In this document: positions 1-12,738 of the stretch, in pieces | Position numbering within the stretch: position 1 is the stretch's first letter | How the letters are laid out: every line of letters begins with the position of its first letter | Origin: Phascolomyces articulosus | Taxonomy: Eukaryota; Mucoromycota; Mucoromycetes; Mucorales; Lichtheimiaceae | Direction of reading: 5' to 3' | Length of the DNA: 64,000 nt | NCBI GenBank assembly: GCA_025677815.1 | Contig: JAIXMP010000009.1 | Coordinates: 1,488,001 to 1,552,000, forward strand | Notes under the pieces: model-generated | Database searches by the model: none | Seen by the model: only the letters and a program-made list of their open reading frames with translations | What the model was told of the DNA's origin: nothing | Translations under genes and position numbers: made by a program

Positions 1-1199
1 TGAATAAAGAGGGGAAGGTAAAAGAAGAAGAATTGGTACCAAGAGATGGTAATAATGATACATTTTCTTCGTAGATAGTTAAACGAAAGAATATTATTAA
101 AGACTAAGTTTATCCGATAAAAGCATATTATTCTAGAACTTCTGTTAATTTTTTTATTATAAGTTTACGTACGGCGCGTTTTTAACCGTCCCTTCTCTCG
201 TTTAGAGGAATTTTCCGGCCGAGATCAAATCCTCGGAGGAACTATACAAACGAGCAAGAAATGGTTTTACTTGACAAAGATAGAATGTAGGAATATAGCA
301 GTGTATGTATAGTATTATAAAAAAAAATCTTATCCAAATTGACATATAGTGCTACTATTTTTCCTTGAAGTCAGCAGTTTACAATTTCTTCGATGATTAG
401 TCCAATCTTATATTATGTTGTATTGAGATCTTGAAATGTTCTCTAAAGATAAATAATGCAAAAGAAGTAAAATGTTCATCCGCGCACAGACATTACACGC
501 TGAGGCTTTGGTTCGAACAACTGTGTTGAAAAATCATGGGTACGATTCTTCGAAAATTACATCCACATAATAAAGAAAATTTACACTCTTTTGAGCCCTG
601 AGCCTACTCTCACTTAGAAGACTAGCTCACAAGATAGATTTAAAAGCTGCGTCGATCTAAGACAGAAAAATACCTCCCGCAGCACATAATCTGAAGCCCA
701 TGCTCGTGAACAAAAAGAACAACGTAAATGCTCTTGGTTCTCGAGCATTGTAACTTAGAGTTCTAATAGAAAAAAATGAAGTAGGTCAAAAATGGCACAT
801 TCCATGAATCAGGTTAAAAAAAAGGAAAAAAAAGGAAGTACTCCATTCATAAATATAATAAAAACACACGCAACCCATAACCCATCCATCCATCCATCCA
901 TCCGTCCATCATTAGAAAAATAAGAGAAATAGAACTATTACTTACAGAAGTACAACATACATGAGATTCATCCGTGTAAGGGAGTACTTGAAAACAATAG
1001 ATAATACTTGTAGATTGTTTTTCAACTTGATAAACAGATAGAGATAAATCTTCAATGACTCCCTGAAGAAAGGGGAATACACAATACAAATCACAGACAG
1101 AAGGATTTTATTCTAATAAAAAATGGAATGAGTCAAAATGGCAAGCTCAATAAATTGGGAGAAAAAGATATATAAAACAGTAAACGAGTTTTATGATTA
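1..1199. other. intergenic, no gene recognised
   Basis: AT-rich stretch with no ORF resembling a known protein and no convincing splice-linked exons. It contains a short CCAT microsatellite near 883-905. The minus ORF across that repeat looks like low-complexity translation rather than a gene. Confidence 0.5.
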
Positions 1200-1201
1200 T
1201 A

Positions 1202-1591
1202 CAGTGGTCCCCCGCCTTTTGCAACAGTGGTAATTCCAGCAATTTTGGTGCAGAAATCGAGTAATTGCAAAAACAAAGGTATCTAGTATTTTTGTATTAC
1301 TCATGCTGTCATGTGTTGTTCTATCATAAACCTGTTGCACTGTATCGTAAAGTAGATAAAGACTTTTTGATTACACATGAAATTACCTCATTAAATTGCA
1401 GCAGGTGTGATTCCACTCATTCTTTGCAAAATAAAAGGTGAATTTACATCCGATAAGATGTAACACTTGTAAATAACGATGCAAATTGCGAATGTGCAGA
1501 TTTTATAAGTATTTATGGTAATTCTCACTAAATTGGTACAGAAATCGTAGATAATGCAAAAAGTGGAGGTGCAAAAAGTGGGGGACAACTG
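1202..1591. mobile_element. pogo/Tigger-type MITE
   Basis: A 390-bp non-coding element flanked by TA on both sides (1200-1201 and 1592-1593). Its ends are imperfect terminal inverted repeats. The left end reads CAGTGGTCCCCCGCCTTTTG and the right end, reverse-complemented, reads CAGTTGTCCCCCACTTTTTG; similarity continues inward through a GCAGAAATCG-like block. TA duplications and CAGT...CCCCC ends are typical of the pogo branch of Tc1/mariner. The autonomous pogo-like copy at 42866-45576 has related but different ends, so this is probably a separate non-autonomous family. No transposase fragment is visible inside. Confidence 0.7.
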
Positions 1592-1593
1592 TA

Positions 1594-3183
1594 GAGCAGA
1601 ATGGGATATAACGGAGAGAGTCATCATCATACTATAAAAGGTGCTTTCGATGTGGTCAATTAATATTATCACACGTCGATTATCAAATATTAAAAAAGAC
1701 AAGAATAGAGTATTGTCAAATGTAAGCTTAAGTCAAGCATGTCTTTTTAGGTAAGTTTCTTTGTAATAACGTTTCAAAAGTAATAAAGTCCAGAAAAAAT
1801 TAGATTGAAGGTTGTGAAAGGAAGTCAGATCGGTTCCTTTTATTAACTGTTTTCTTTCTGAATCTTTTATAAAATGGTATTCTGCTCGGTAAGAGTGATT
1901 TTGTGAAGTTAATGAAATAAACTAAAATAATGAAATGCAACTTAGATAAATACATATGTGGGATCATAGGTTTGATTATGATGTGAACTAGAGGATGGGA
2001 ATATAAAGATAAGGAAATGAAATAAAAATAATATTTAGCGTAAAAGATACGCAGTGGCAATTCTAAATGGTATTAATCAATGGTTTTTCATGATGTGTTA
2101 CTATGGAAAAGAGGTGATAGTGTCATACATAAAAGGAGTAGCATAGAAATTTAATAAAACGTGAATTTATAATGATCGAGGCCAGAAAGTTTTTACACAT
2201 TCAATAATAGCTTGATGCTGTCAAATGCCCACTGGTTATTACGTATATACGTAATACACAGTTGCAATCATAAACATTTTTAAATAGATAATTGTATATA
2301 TGGGCCATATTACACTAGATACATGCTGTGGAATTTGGTTAATTTGAGATGAAAATAAAAACAAAAAGAGACAATATAAATCCTTTGAGATTTTTTTATA
2401 GGTTTTTAATAGAAAGAAAGATTTGGAATAAAAGTTGAAATTACTTTTCTACAATTACATTTACAATGGCTTATTTATACTTTTTCTATTCTATGAAGGA
2501 TGTGGGCTTAGTTGCTTATTTTATATTATTCTATTTTATAAATGGAGGAATCGGGACCTTTGGGATATCGTGATTGTTATCGTTTGTAAAAGCGGTTATA
2601 AGGATAGATGTAGGGCTGCGCCTTTTATCTTTGACATCTTCTTTGACGTTTTCTTTTTAGAGGATTATATGAAGGTAGTATATCGTTATGCGATTATACT
2701 AATTTCCTTTACACGGAGTATATAAGTTTCCTTATTTGTATATATGCTCAGGCTGTGCCTTTTGTGTAATATCGATATTTATTATGGAGTATAGTGTTAG
2801 AATACGACACATGCAACCAGAAAATATGAAAAATTTTCCAGATACAGTAGGGGGATCTCAAAGTTAAAAATCTGAAAAATATCAGATATTGAAAATCCAC
2901 CTTCCCACCATCGATATTGTGAGATTTATGCAATATTAGAAACATTTTCCAGATGTAGATCACAAACCATTAGTAATAGATCTCTCAGAATGAAGCTTTT
3001 CAAAACAAACAACATACACTTACGTTATAAGAAAATACAAAGGATTAATTTAAAAGTGTGTTTACTATGAATGATAGTGTATATAACTAAAGGTTGCAAT
3101 TTATTCTTGTCATAAAGCAGCATTTCTTACTATACATAATAATATCTTCTCAACCAACCTTTTTCAAAAACATTAAATATAAA
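1594..3183. other. intergenic, no gene recognised
   Basis: About 1.6 kb of AT-rich sequence. Several ORFs of 70-100 codons occur on both strands, but their predicted residues (runs of Ile, Phe, Tyr) look like translated AT-rich spacer. No family was recognised. Confidence 0.45.
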
Positions 3184-3333
3184 ATGCCTAACAGCTTCCG
3201 TACTGCAATCCCAGCTCCATTAAATAATGCTCAACACTACTTTAAGTGGAATCATACTCTTACTCTCAAGGTCATTGACGTCCTTGGACAACACTATGAA
3301 CTCAATCAAGAATTGATAGGTTTGAAACTCTAG
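3184..3333 (+). CDS. short hypothetical ORF, possible truncated first exon
   Basis: A 49-codon ORF starting MPNSFRTAIPAPLNN. Its composition (Pro, Asn, His, Trp) is less biased than the surrounding spacer ORFs, so it may be a real coding fragment. A possible donor, GTTTGA, lies just before the stop, so it could be the first exon of a gene cut off by the LINE relic that starts about 150 bp downstream. I do not recognise the protein and cannot rule out a chance ORF. Confidence 0.2.
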   Translation: MPNSFRTAIPAPLNNAQHYFKWNHTLTLKVIDVLGQHYELNQELIGLKL

Positions 3334-3485
3334 CAGCAAGAATTTGACTTCGTTCAGATTTTCCCATCATATTAAGTTTAAATACGTAGATAATATAATA
3401 AATAAAAAATAGTTGAAAGAGATGAAAGATTTTATGTAAAATAGGTGTTTTATTAAGAATCTTTTCCCAGATATTCATGCAAAGA

Positions 3486-4505
3486 ATTTTGTTTTAAAAC
3501 CGAGAATGGTTCAGAATTTACAAATATTATTATGCTATATTATAGGGTACGGGGGAGATAATTTTGTGCTTCGATTTGTTTGAGGATTCTAGTAGTGGAT
3601 GCAATGACCCCATTAGGCCAAAAAGTTTGACCATCAAAAATGAACTTCCAATGCGCTTGCCAAATGGATAATATAGCACAACCGACAAAGGAATGTACGA
3701 AAAGAGATATGGGTAGTATTTGGAGTTCGAGACTAGACAGTGGATTCACTGTTAAATGTTCGAAAGTAAGAAGACGTGGTTCCGCAAAGAACCTTTCTGC
3801 CAAACCAGTCCAAACCTGTTTTTTCAATTCACACTCCCAGAGAAAATGTTGATCTGTATCATCATGAGGGGGAAATGGACAAATAGGATCAGGAAAGCTA
3901 TTTGGTATTAGGCGGTGGAGACCAGAACGACAAGGAAGCTTGCTCTTATCATAGAAACACCATAGTACAGTATGAGGGTGGTGAGGTAAAGGGGTATATT
4001 CCAAAAATATTTCCAAGCAGTTGAAGGAATAATATTATTTTCTGTGTTAGATAATGACAGTGAAGATGATACCCAACCTGAATGTTGAATATGACGGAGT
4101 GTTGTGGTGTCTAGATCAGATAGGGGTATGTTGTTAAATTGAATGGTGTCATGGAAAAGCTGCCGTGAATGAAACGGTAAGTTGAAAAAAGAGGGATTCA
4201 CAGTTTGGTCAAGAGACTTAAAGAGATATCGTAGTGTTGGCGTGATTAGTTGGTATTCTTGATCCAGCAAGTTAAAAAATATATTCACCAGGTTTGGCCG
4301 ATGACAAGATCGATCAGGTATTATTGGCATAAAACATAGCCATATTAAAATAAAAGTATTGTTTAACCTTCACCTTCTTCCAACGATGAACTTGACCAGT
4401 GGATGATCTATGTGGTAAATTGGGACATAGCACCTTGATGGGCAGTTCAAGAATAACAGAAGGGTTATATTGATCCATGCAGTGTTTAAAGCCACGGGTT
4501 CTCAA
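3486..4505 (-). mobile_element. LINE relic, 3' part with RT zinc-binding domain
   Basis: Reading on the minus strand, three overlapping frames (about 4505-4314, 4330-3908 and 4016-3540) together resemble the C-terminal part of a non-LTR retrotransposon ORF2, after the polymerase core. The stretch with PICPFPPHDDTDQHFLWEC matches the Cys/His zinc-binding segment seen in that position, followed by a Trp-rich tail. At least two frameshifts break it, so it is dead. The 3' untranslated part (from about 3486) is repeated at 6081-6224, which ties both copies to one family. The 5' portion (endonuclease and RT core) is missing. Confidence 0.7.
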
Positions 4506-4699
4506 AGTCCTTTTCTCTCATTGACTGATTTCAAATCCAGCTCCAGGTATCAGTGGTGTCTGTCTTGAGATATTTTTATTATCATTATTAATTAATATGA
4601 TTTTTATACGATGATGAGGATGCTCTTTTTATCGATACATTTTTTTTTAAAAAAATGTTGTTGCCGTTCGATTCGTGCTGTATATTAAAGAATATCTGA

Positions 4700-5190
4700 A
4701 TGATATTGTGGTATACAGTGTTGGACCCGCGCTATTACACCAGGCTTCTTCACTTCAACGACAAAGATGTCAAAGTGTTTTCGGTATTCAGTAAAGTAAC
4801 CTGTGAAATCTGGCAAGTCATCCTTGTTTTTTTCCTTTGCAATGATTCAAAGATGTATTGACCCTAAAAATAAAAGTCAAGTCAATACACAATAATCACA
4901 GACCCAAGAAATCATCTATCACATATAATACATGAATAAGGCGTACCAATCGCATTGTAATCGGTTATCGCAGCCAAATAACCAATTTAACGGAGAATGT
5001 AAACTATTGTGCATCAATGTATCTTCATTGCATTTCATATTCGATGGAGCAAATGTTGTAAATATTGAATCATTCAAGCGCTGGGAATAATCAAGGGCAA
5101 ACTGGTCTTGATTTTCCGTGGCAATCGATTGGTAAGACAAAATAGTTTTGGTTGCATCCCATTCATTAGTTTCCTCATCTAGTTTGACCT
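4700..5190 (-). pseudogene. relic of unidentified ORF with VEVKKPG motif
   Basis: Two exon-like blocks on the minus strand. The upper block (about 5189-4919) follows a TTTAG acceptor and reads VKLDEETNEWDATKTILSYQ and onward for about 89 codons. The lower block (about 4858-4700) contains DDLPDFTGYFTEYRKHFDIF followed by VVEVKKPG. The D...E-V-K spacing resembles a PD-(D/E)XK nuclease core, but that is inference. I do not recognise the parent protein. It sits next to a LINE relic, and the upstream half was not found, so it is treated as a remnant. Confidence 0.3.
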
Positions 5191-5217
5191 AAATACCAAT
5201 GGGTGTGGTATATGCAG

Positions 5218-5540
5218 TGCACGCCCTTATTTCACCCCAACTGGTTTTCAATTTTGTACATGGTTTTTATGAGCGGAAATTTTACCCTAGCAAGTAGCTT
5301 TTTTTTTTCTGACAAAAACCTTTCTGCCATTTCGAGATGTTCAACATGGAGTTGGTAAACTAATCATAACGAAGCTAGTAAATACATTGAATAGATTTTA
5401 TTTTCATTGTAGAAGCCAAAGGATGTCAAAAAAAAAACCATAATATATTTAAAAGAATAAAAAGAAAAATGGAATCTCATATATTAAAATCATGTCACAA
5501 AATTGAAATTTATTTCAAAACCAGTTGGGGCGTGTGCAGT
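5218..5540. repeat. inverted-repeat element, MITE-like
   Basis: Imperfect inverted repeats of about 50 bp face each other at roughly 5218-5272 and 5495-5540. The left arm has GCACGCCC...CCCCAACTGGTTTT...CAATTTTGTACATG; the right arm, reverse-complemented, has the same blocks with small insertions. The 220-bp interior has no coding potential. No clean target-site duplication was found beyond a short GCAGT on each side, so family assignment is open. Confidence 0.4.
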
Positions 5541-5556
5541 ACCTTTCCCGTGTTGT

Positions 5557-5693
5557 GTGTAAGACGTGATTGCGTATCTCGCCACTATTCCAATGTTTCG
5601 TTCTGATGAATGGGTCGTATCTAAAGTTATTCTTTAGTGCACACAATTCCTTTCTAACTCTGGGTGTAAGACGTGATTGCGTATCTCGCCACT
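5557..5693. repeat. 30-bp direct repeat pair
   Basis: An identical 30-bp block beginning GTGTAAGACGTGATTGCGTA occurs at 5557-5586 and again at 5664-5693, with 77 bp between. Only two copies are present. It lies just outside the inverted-repeat element at 5218-5540 and may mark a local tandem duplication that has decayed between the copies. Confidence 0.6.
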
Positions 5694-6080
5694 CTTGTTA
5701 GATAATAGGTTTTGGTGGGTGATAAGCAATTATCATTCTGGTGCTTATCCTCATTCTTTAGCTTAGTCATGGAAAGAAGTGCTCTATTGCTTTTTGCATG
5801 TTCCCATTCTTTTTCTCTGTTTCGTGTAAGATGATTATTTTTATTTATTTGTTTTTCATTCTTATTGTTGTTATTTTGCAATAGTCTAATATGATGTTAT
5901 TTTTTCTATTTGCTTTTAATTAGACCCGGGGTTAATTGTAATACGTGGGGAGTAGTCATGCCTAAGAATGGCCCCTGTCGCTCGTGAGAGTGCTATGATT
6001 TGCACTCAGGCATTACTTTTGTTCAAGAAACATTTCCCCGTATTAAAAACGGGTTGAGGATTACGGGTAAGCAAAAAGAG

Positions 6081-6224
6081 TTTTTTTTTGTATTAAGAAA
6101 TTTTATTTTAAAACCGAGAATGGTTCAAAATTTACAAATATTATAGTGCTATACTAAGGGGTACACGGAAGAGAGTTTTGTGCTTCAATTTGTTTGAGGA
6201 TTCTAATAGTGGATGCAATGACCC
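6081..6224 (-). mobile_element. 5'-truncated LINE copy with perfect 15-bp TSD
   Basis: A 144-bp insertion matching the 3' end of the LINE relic at 3486-3610, in minus orientation. It starts with a T9 run, the complement of a poly-A tail. Exact 15-bp direct repeats GGTAAGCAAAAAGAG flank it at 6066-6080 and 6225-6239. Tail, severe 5' truncation and target-site duplication together are the signature of target-primed reverse transcription. Confidence 0.85.
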
Positions 6225-6239
6225 GGTAAGCAAAAAGAG

Positions 6240-7838
6240 ATACATTGGCAACAATTGAATATTATTTTACACATCCGCTCAGGTGCATAACCTGTAAGAT
6301 GCCTTGTTCAACGGCACATACACCCTGGAGATCAGTTGCTCGTAGATCATGGTTAGAAACGAGCTTTGTATCCGATATATAGATATATTAAACTAAGAAA
6401 TTTAAGGAGTTAATATATATGTTTCCAATTTCTATCATTGAATACTTCATTGATAGATCAAGTTCATGATAATCTCCACTTAATTAACAAAATACCCAAA
6501 AATGTTAGGAAGCTATACCAAATAAATAATAATAATAAATGAATAAAGGATCTGTTTGTTACTTGCACGTACACATCATCACTAGAAAGCAGAACCTGAG
6601 CACTTTTTTCAACTTGGCTTGCTGTGGGGACACAATATGGTGCATGGCCTCTCAAAACAAATAATTTTTTTTTATCATTTTAAATTATATCTACTACTTA
6701 ATACTTGAAGTGCTATTTTTTTTAATTTTTATTATACTATGGATCTTATAGAATAACATGAATAATAAAAGTTGTGGAGTATACTTTATAAATCATAATG
6801 ATGGGTGAGGCGAAAGCTTTCAAAATGAAATACTTTGAGACATTTTAAGCAGTTTCGCCTGAAAAATGTTTGATGCTACATTTTGTTTGCTAATTTTTAA
6901 AAATGATAAATGCATCTATTAATATTCATCCCATCACCATCATCACCACCAGAACAACAGTAACAAAATAATATAATGACATTGATGGTACAATAATTGA
7001 TGTTCATGTAACAACAGTAGTCAATAATAATAATGATGATGTGCAGCGTATACAAGACGTGCATATTAATGACAAAGAATTTTTAAACGAAACAATGGAA
7101 AATAAAATGTAAAGAATAATCATACCCGCTTTGATGAATAGACCATTTCTGCAAACCACAGGAACGCCAATCTGATATTATGTTGACTTCTTCTTTGAAC
7201 GTGATATTCAAAGGCATCTTGCAACTTTGATCAACATCAATGTGGTGATTTCAGTTGTTATTATATTGTTCCTTAAAATTCTTAATAAATATTTGGCATC
7301 TTACGATCAAAAAACCAAAAACAAAGTTATACATTACCTGGTAGTTACTTACTATATGATGAAAGATATATACTAAAATTACAATTCAAAAGACTTCCTT
7401 ATGAGCCACTTTGACGCTTTTTGGAGAAACTGTTCATAATACGTACGTAGCTATGTTTTTTTCACCTCTTACATCATTGGTGTTTACTGGTGTAATACCA
7501 GTGGCGCATATCTTTCTTTTTTTTTAATAAACAAAGTCTCCTACAAAGAATCATCACCCTAAATTTGTTGCTAATACAACATTAATAACTAAAACTATGA
7601 TACGTATATATTTAAGTATTTTGTTAAACGATTTGTACTAAAATTAATATATGTCTACAATGGACAAACCAAAGGAAGAAAAAAATAACACGAAAAGAAG
7701 AGTAAAGGTATAATAATAAAATAGAGGGACAGAGAAAAGGGAAGGGATGAATGAATAGGACTATTACAGAAAAAAATAAAGGGAATATTATATATTAATT
7801 ATATATGTTTTGCTGTTGTTTATATTCTACCACTTTTA
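6240..7838. other. intergenic; possible degraded exons at 6242-6655
   Basis: About 1.6 kb with no confident gene. On the minus strand a block near 6655-6560 reads RGHAPYCVPTASQVEKSAQV followed by a possible GTAACA donor. A second block near 6360-6266 ends in a stop codon close to the LINE fragment. They could be two exons of a small or decayed gene, but I do not recognise the product. Confidence 0.3.
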
Positions 7839-10800
7839 TTAGTGGTGTGGTGGAGGGGTAGATGATAATTGAGGGGGTGTATTAATAGGTGAAGTGTATC
7901 GTTGACGGTTGACAAACATGGGTGGTGTTGTCAGCATACCAGAAGATTGTGATGGATGCGGTTGATAAGGGCTTGCACCAGGAGGATAAGATTGACCCGG
8001 TGGAGGTATTGGATCATGGGGTGTTATCAATGTAAGTCTGTTTCGTGGCATGATCTTTTGACCTGTTCGCTCAGCTTCCCAATCTTCCCATTTCTTCATT
8101 ACCAAACGAGAAGAGTCAAATTTGCCTTCAGCATCCATATGCCCTTTATCCTTCTTTTCACCTGCAACTTTACGTGTTGCACCCCATGAGAAATCATCAA
8201 AATGCCAGTAAGAATAGATGGGAAGTACAAAATTCCATATAGGTAATGCAACGAGATAGACTAATATATATTAGAAGATAATCAAAAAAAATGTTAATAA
8301 TAAAATTTTGTATAAATTTTTAAAAAATAACATATAACTTACCCATCATCCACATGATATAGACAAGTTTAAATGTTGTAATGGCAATTAATACAGCAGG
8401 AAGACCTAAAATAGCTATCAATAATGCTAATGATTGCCATTGAGGGTTTGTTGAAATAGCAGTATTGACAATTAAATAAACCGTTAAACAAATAGCAGCT
8501 GGCAACACCAGTGTACCAATTAAATCGACAAAGACCGAAAATTGCATGGATAAACAAGCAATACCACAAAGATCCGATACCAATACTAATTCCATCAAGT
8601 TATGAACCGTAGAATTAATCCAACGACGACGTTGCGAAAGCAATACTTTGAAAGATTCTGGAACAATGGTTTTACATCTTGCTTGAGGAACATACATCAT
8701 TTGTCTTCGTGGGAAGGTACGTAACATGAGCGTTGACAAGAACCGATCTTCACCCAAAAGTAATAGATTTTTGGCATGTAATGTTGTCACAATATTTTGG
8801 TTATATTCAAGAATGATATCTGGATTTGCTAAAATAGGAACCCATGCGCCGTTTTTGGGGGCTTTGATGCGATACATACTGAAACATCCAGGTAAACAAG
8901 TAACAATACCGAATAAAGACTCAAATGCCTTAGCATAATTGTGAGATATATAGTATTCAAATACTTGAATAGCCGATACCCCTATATAAATTGAGAATAT
9001 CATATTAGTATTGTTTGAAACAATGCACTTTCTATTATGATGTCATTGTATATTATATATAAATATAAATTAAAAATAAAAAAACTTACAGGATGCTAAC
9101 TTGTTTGCAATACGAGTTTCACCACATAATCCCATAATTGTAATATCATTTGCCATAGCTGCAACCATATAAGTGATAGCATCTGGTAAAACTTTAGTAT
9201 CAGCATCCACCTAATAATATAATTTAGTTGTGGTGAAAAAAAGGGTCGTGGTACAAAAAAGCTTCGGACGTAATATTCCCCCGAAAATCACACAACATTT
9301 TTGCTATCATACCATGAGAACCAATTCGAATTTATCAGGCGTAACACCTCGCATTAACCATGTCATTTTCCAAAATATTTCATAATCCAATTCAGATAAT
9401 CGATCATTAAATAATACACGTTGGAAAAATTGCATGATAATTAACTAATAAATTAAATAGTTTTGTTTAGTAGGATTGCTAAAAAAAAGTTGGATGCATA
9501 TGCCAAAAGTTGGGTTGAAAAAACCTTACTTGTGAATCACGCTTCCCACGGTTGCCCGCTTTAGGCTTATTTGCCTCTTCTTCAGTACCACACTTGATCA
9601 CAGCAACACAAGGTACTCCGCGATAATGCCCGGCGTACTAATAAACAATAATAGCCAAAAAAGAAATCTGTTAGATTGATTTCCTTCTCTATTTTCTTGG
9701 GCCTTAAGGATCAAACATAGGTTTTTAACAGAATTAATAAATAGGGACGTACCACTTTCGCCATATTTAATTGTCGTTCACCATCAGCAATAGCAACATA
9801 AGAAGAAGATTTTGGTTCACGCATAGTAGGATCCAAATCCATCATATCAATAATAATATCAGGAGTGGACCTTGATTCACCTGCGCCTGTAATCATACCA
9901 TCACACACAACAAAGAAACATTTATGTTTATTGGAATACGTTGTTTTGGCCAAACTATCCATTGTTGTACGTAAACCTTCATAGCCTTCGGAATAACATG
10001 TCACAAGCATGACGGTATAAAGTTCTGTTTTTACAATGTCAGCGTCAGGTCTTCGGATAGTAGGAGGTGTTGATGTACCATGATGTTGTTGATTTCGTTG
10101 ACGATAATGAGCTGAAGAATTAGTACTTGAAACACTTGTTGATGAACTATTACTACCACCCATATTTTGTGGATTGTAATAAGCATAAGGTCCAGGAATA
10201 TGATTTAATGGATCTTCGTTACCACCTTTAATCGAACGCCAAGCAAGCCAATTAGAACGACCTCCAGGTTTGACAAGTCGACCCGCAATAAACCATAAAA
10301 AGGTCAATGCCATGGAATAACGAATGACGATCATACAAACAATCACAGCAAGCATAATGTTCATGATAATTTGTGCTGCAATACAACCACCCGTGTCACT
10401 TTCCATCACTCCTGCACTGTAACGCGCTAATAAACAATCACGCATACGTTTGCCTTGAGCTTCATATAACAATACATAAGAAATATCGGTACCCAAATTG
10501 TCGGTAAGCACCTTGTCGACATAATCACCAAAGATAGCTGTGCCGTTATTATTGTAGGTGGTCAAGTTTAATACATTGTTACCCAATAAAACAACAGGAC
10601 CTGTCAAGGAACGTGATTCAGGTTGAAGATCAAACCAATCAAATCCTATGCTACTTGTAGATGTTGCAAATCGATTTAAATCAATCACGGATAAACATTG
10701 GCCATCTGGTGCTACGAGTGAACCACCTATTGAATTTTACCATTAGAAAATAAAGGATATATATGTGAATCAGTGAATAGTTGTAAAACAACAAAACAAA

Positions 10801-12362
10801 TAGAGGCAGAGAGGAGAGGAAAGAAAGGTTTACAAGTACTTTTGTGTAATGTTATACATGTAGAGGAGGTGAGTTTGCGTAAGTATGTATGTGTATGTGA
10901 TATAGAAATTACAAAAACGTACCATAAGGACTATCCAATCGACAAGGACCCAGTGCAACGTTACCCGGACAAGCACCTTTTGCATCACCATTGAAAATCG
11001 GACCCAAATCCATATTCTCATAATCGTTTGTCAAATTCAATCCTTTCATGGCAAAGAAGTTTTTCATTACATCCATATCATAAATACGACCGAAGACTCG
11101 AGGATTTTTATAATAAGCAACACGTCGTTCACCATTTTCTACTGCTGAAAATGCCGTATTGGTACGGCTTTCGGGACATAATACCAAAGTTAAGCCGTAA
11201 GTGATAAAAATCAAAACGCCACATAACAATAGAATACCCATCACCAATGCCATCTATATATAAACATTATTATCATCCTCATCAGTTTATATATAATATA
11301 TCCAGAAAAAAAATATCAAGTTGTCTATGTATTTACCTTTTCACGCCAAGCTTGTTGAATTAACTTTGTTCGCTTTCTAAAACAAGTTTTCATGCACCAA
11401 CCAGGAATACAACAGGTTACTAGAAATGCAATCCATGCCCACCAGGATGTTAATACATCAGGTTCTTCCTCCTCCTCCTCTTCTACTTGTTGTTTACGTC
11501 TACGACCTCCTGCCATCATATTTGCAGGTATAGGACGAGGTGCTGCTAAGCCTGCTTCTCGTTGTTGTTGTAATTTTTGTTGTTGTAACTGTTGTTGTAA
11601 CCTATTGGACATGGGTTGGACTGGATGTGGAGTTCCTGGATTTCTAGCACCACCACTTCCTGATACAAATGGTAAACCACGATGAGGAGGTGGACCCATA
11701 GGAGCTCCCCGTCCTCCATGAAGTGGAGGAGGTGTATTTCGAACCATGCCAGGTCTAGGTCGATATCGATCAGGACGGGATAATGTTCTTGATCGATTTA
11801 AACTACCTTGTCGTTGAACATGTCTGTTTCTCAATTGTTGTTGATGGTATTGTTGATATTGTTGATAATGTGGTTGTTGTTGTTGTTGCTGAGGATGGGT
11901 ACGAGGGTGTTGTTGGGGTGGGGAAGTATGAGGTAACGGTTTTTGTGATGATCTACCACCACCACCGTGACGATAATGTTCACCTGAATTTCTTGGTTGT
12001 TGTTGTTGTTGTTGCCTTGATCTTCCAGAAGCTGTTGGTGGAGGAGGAGTAATATGAGAACTAGATAATTGTTGTGTTGAACCAGAACGACCATTTCCTT
12101 CACTACTACCACGATGAGGAGGTGGCTGAGGAGGACGATGATGCACAGAGGTCATTTGTTGCTGAGGTGGTGGTGATCGATGAGGTGGCGAAGTTCTTGG
12201 TGCAGGTGTAGGTTGTCTGTTACTTAGATTATTATTATGTTGAGGTGGCGGCGGCCCTCTTAACTCTGGCGTCGGAGGACGACGTATATCATTTCGGAGA
12301 GCTGGTGCATAATATCGCATATCTCTATTAGAAGTAGGTTGCTGTTGTTGTTGACCTGTCAT
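7839..12362 (-). CDS. CHS3: class IV (Chs3-type) chitin synthase
   Basis: Integral membrane glycosyltransferase that polymerises UDP-GlcNAc into chitin at the plasma membrane. Eight exons in transcript order: 12362-11337, 11253-10923, 10726-9753, 9637-9530, 9444-9313, 9210-9090, 8981-8343 and 8260-7839, giving 1250 residues. The first 300 residues are a Pro/Gln/His-rich disordered tail, followed by a membrane helix ([18 protein letters not shown]) and a second one ([20 protein letters not shown]). Next come a segment like the cytochrome-b5-like region of this class, another membrane segment, and the catalytic domain with [14 protein letters not shown] and [12 protein letters not shown], followed by C-terminal membrane helices. 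The QRRRW product-binding motif and lack of a myosin head fit class IV and exclude classes V/VII. The C-terminus is again Pro-rich. All exon junctions keep frame. Confidence 0.95.
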
Positions 12363-12738
12363 GACTGAATGATTGGTTGATAAATGAAATAATTATTAGA
12401 AAGAAGTATATATATATATATATATATATATGTAAAAATAAGATGATGTCGTTCTTTCTCCCTTGTTTCTACTTTGTTATAAAGAGAAAAAAGGGAGTTA
12501 AAGTTAAAGAGAAAAAGAGAAAGAAAGAAAAGAAGTGTGAAAAAAAACAACACCAAAAAGAGAAACGAAAGGATAAAAAAAGAAAAAAAGACGCTTTTAT
12601 TTTTCATTGTGTAACGATTTTTTAAGATGTTTATTTTTACTTGGCTGTGAACAAAGCAGGTGAGAATGGGTGATTATAATTATATGTGAATGAATGAGTT
12701 GGTGTGCGTATTGTTTATTATGCTCTTCTTTTTTCTAA
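12363..12738. other. spacer with microsatellite
   Basis: Upstream region of the chitin synthase and downstream of the DNAJC11-like gene. It contains a TA dinucleotide run at about 12410-12431 and a long purine-rich tract (12480-12590). ORFs on both strands here are translations of low-complexity sequence. Confidence 0.5.

Noticed and set aside
505..540. GGTTCGAAC resembling a tRNA B box
   Set aside because: No matching A box, acceptor stem or cloverleaf could be built around it.
3640..3852. Plus-strand ORF across the LINE relic
   Set aside because: Antisense to the zinc-binding region of the minus-strand LINE ORF2.
5557..5693. Two identical 30-bp repeats, CRISPR-like spacing
   Set aside because: Only two units, a 77-bp gap, and a eukaryotic genome; a local duplication is simpler.
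11783..12112. Val-rich and Asn-rich ORFs within the chitin synthase N-terminus
   Set aside because: Other-frame shadows of the Gln/Pro-rich coding exon.
12377..12625. Overlapping ORFs on both strands near the chitin synthase start
   Set aside because: Translations of TA and purine/pyrimidine tracts; no family features.
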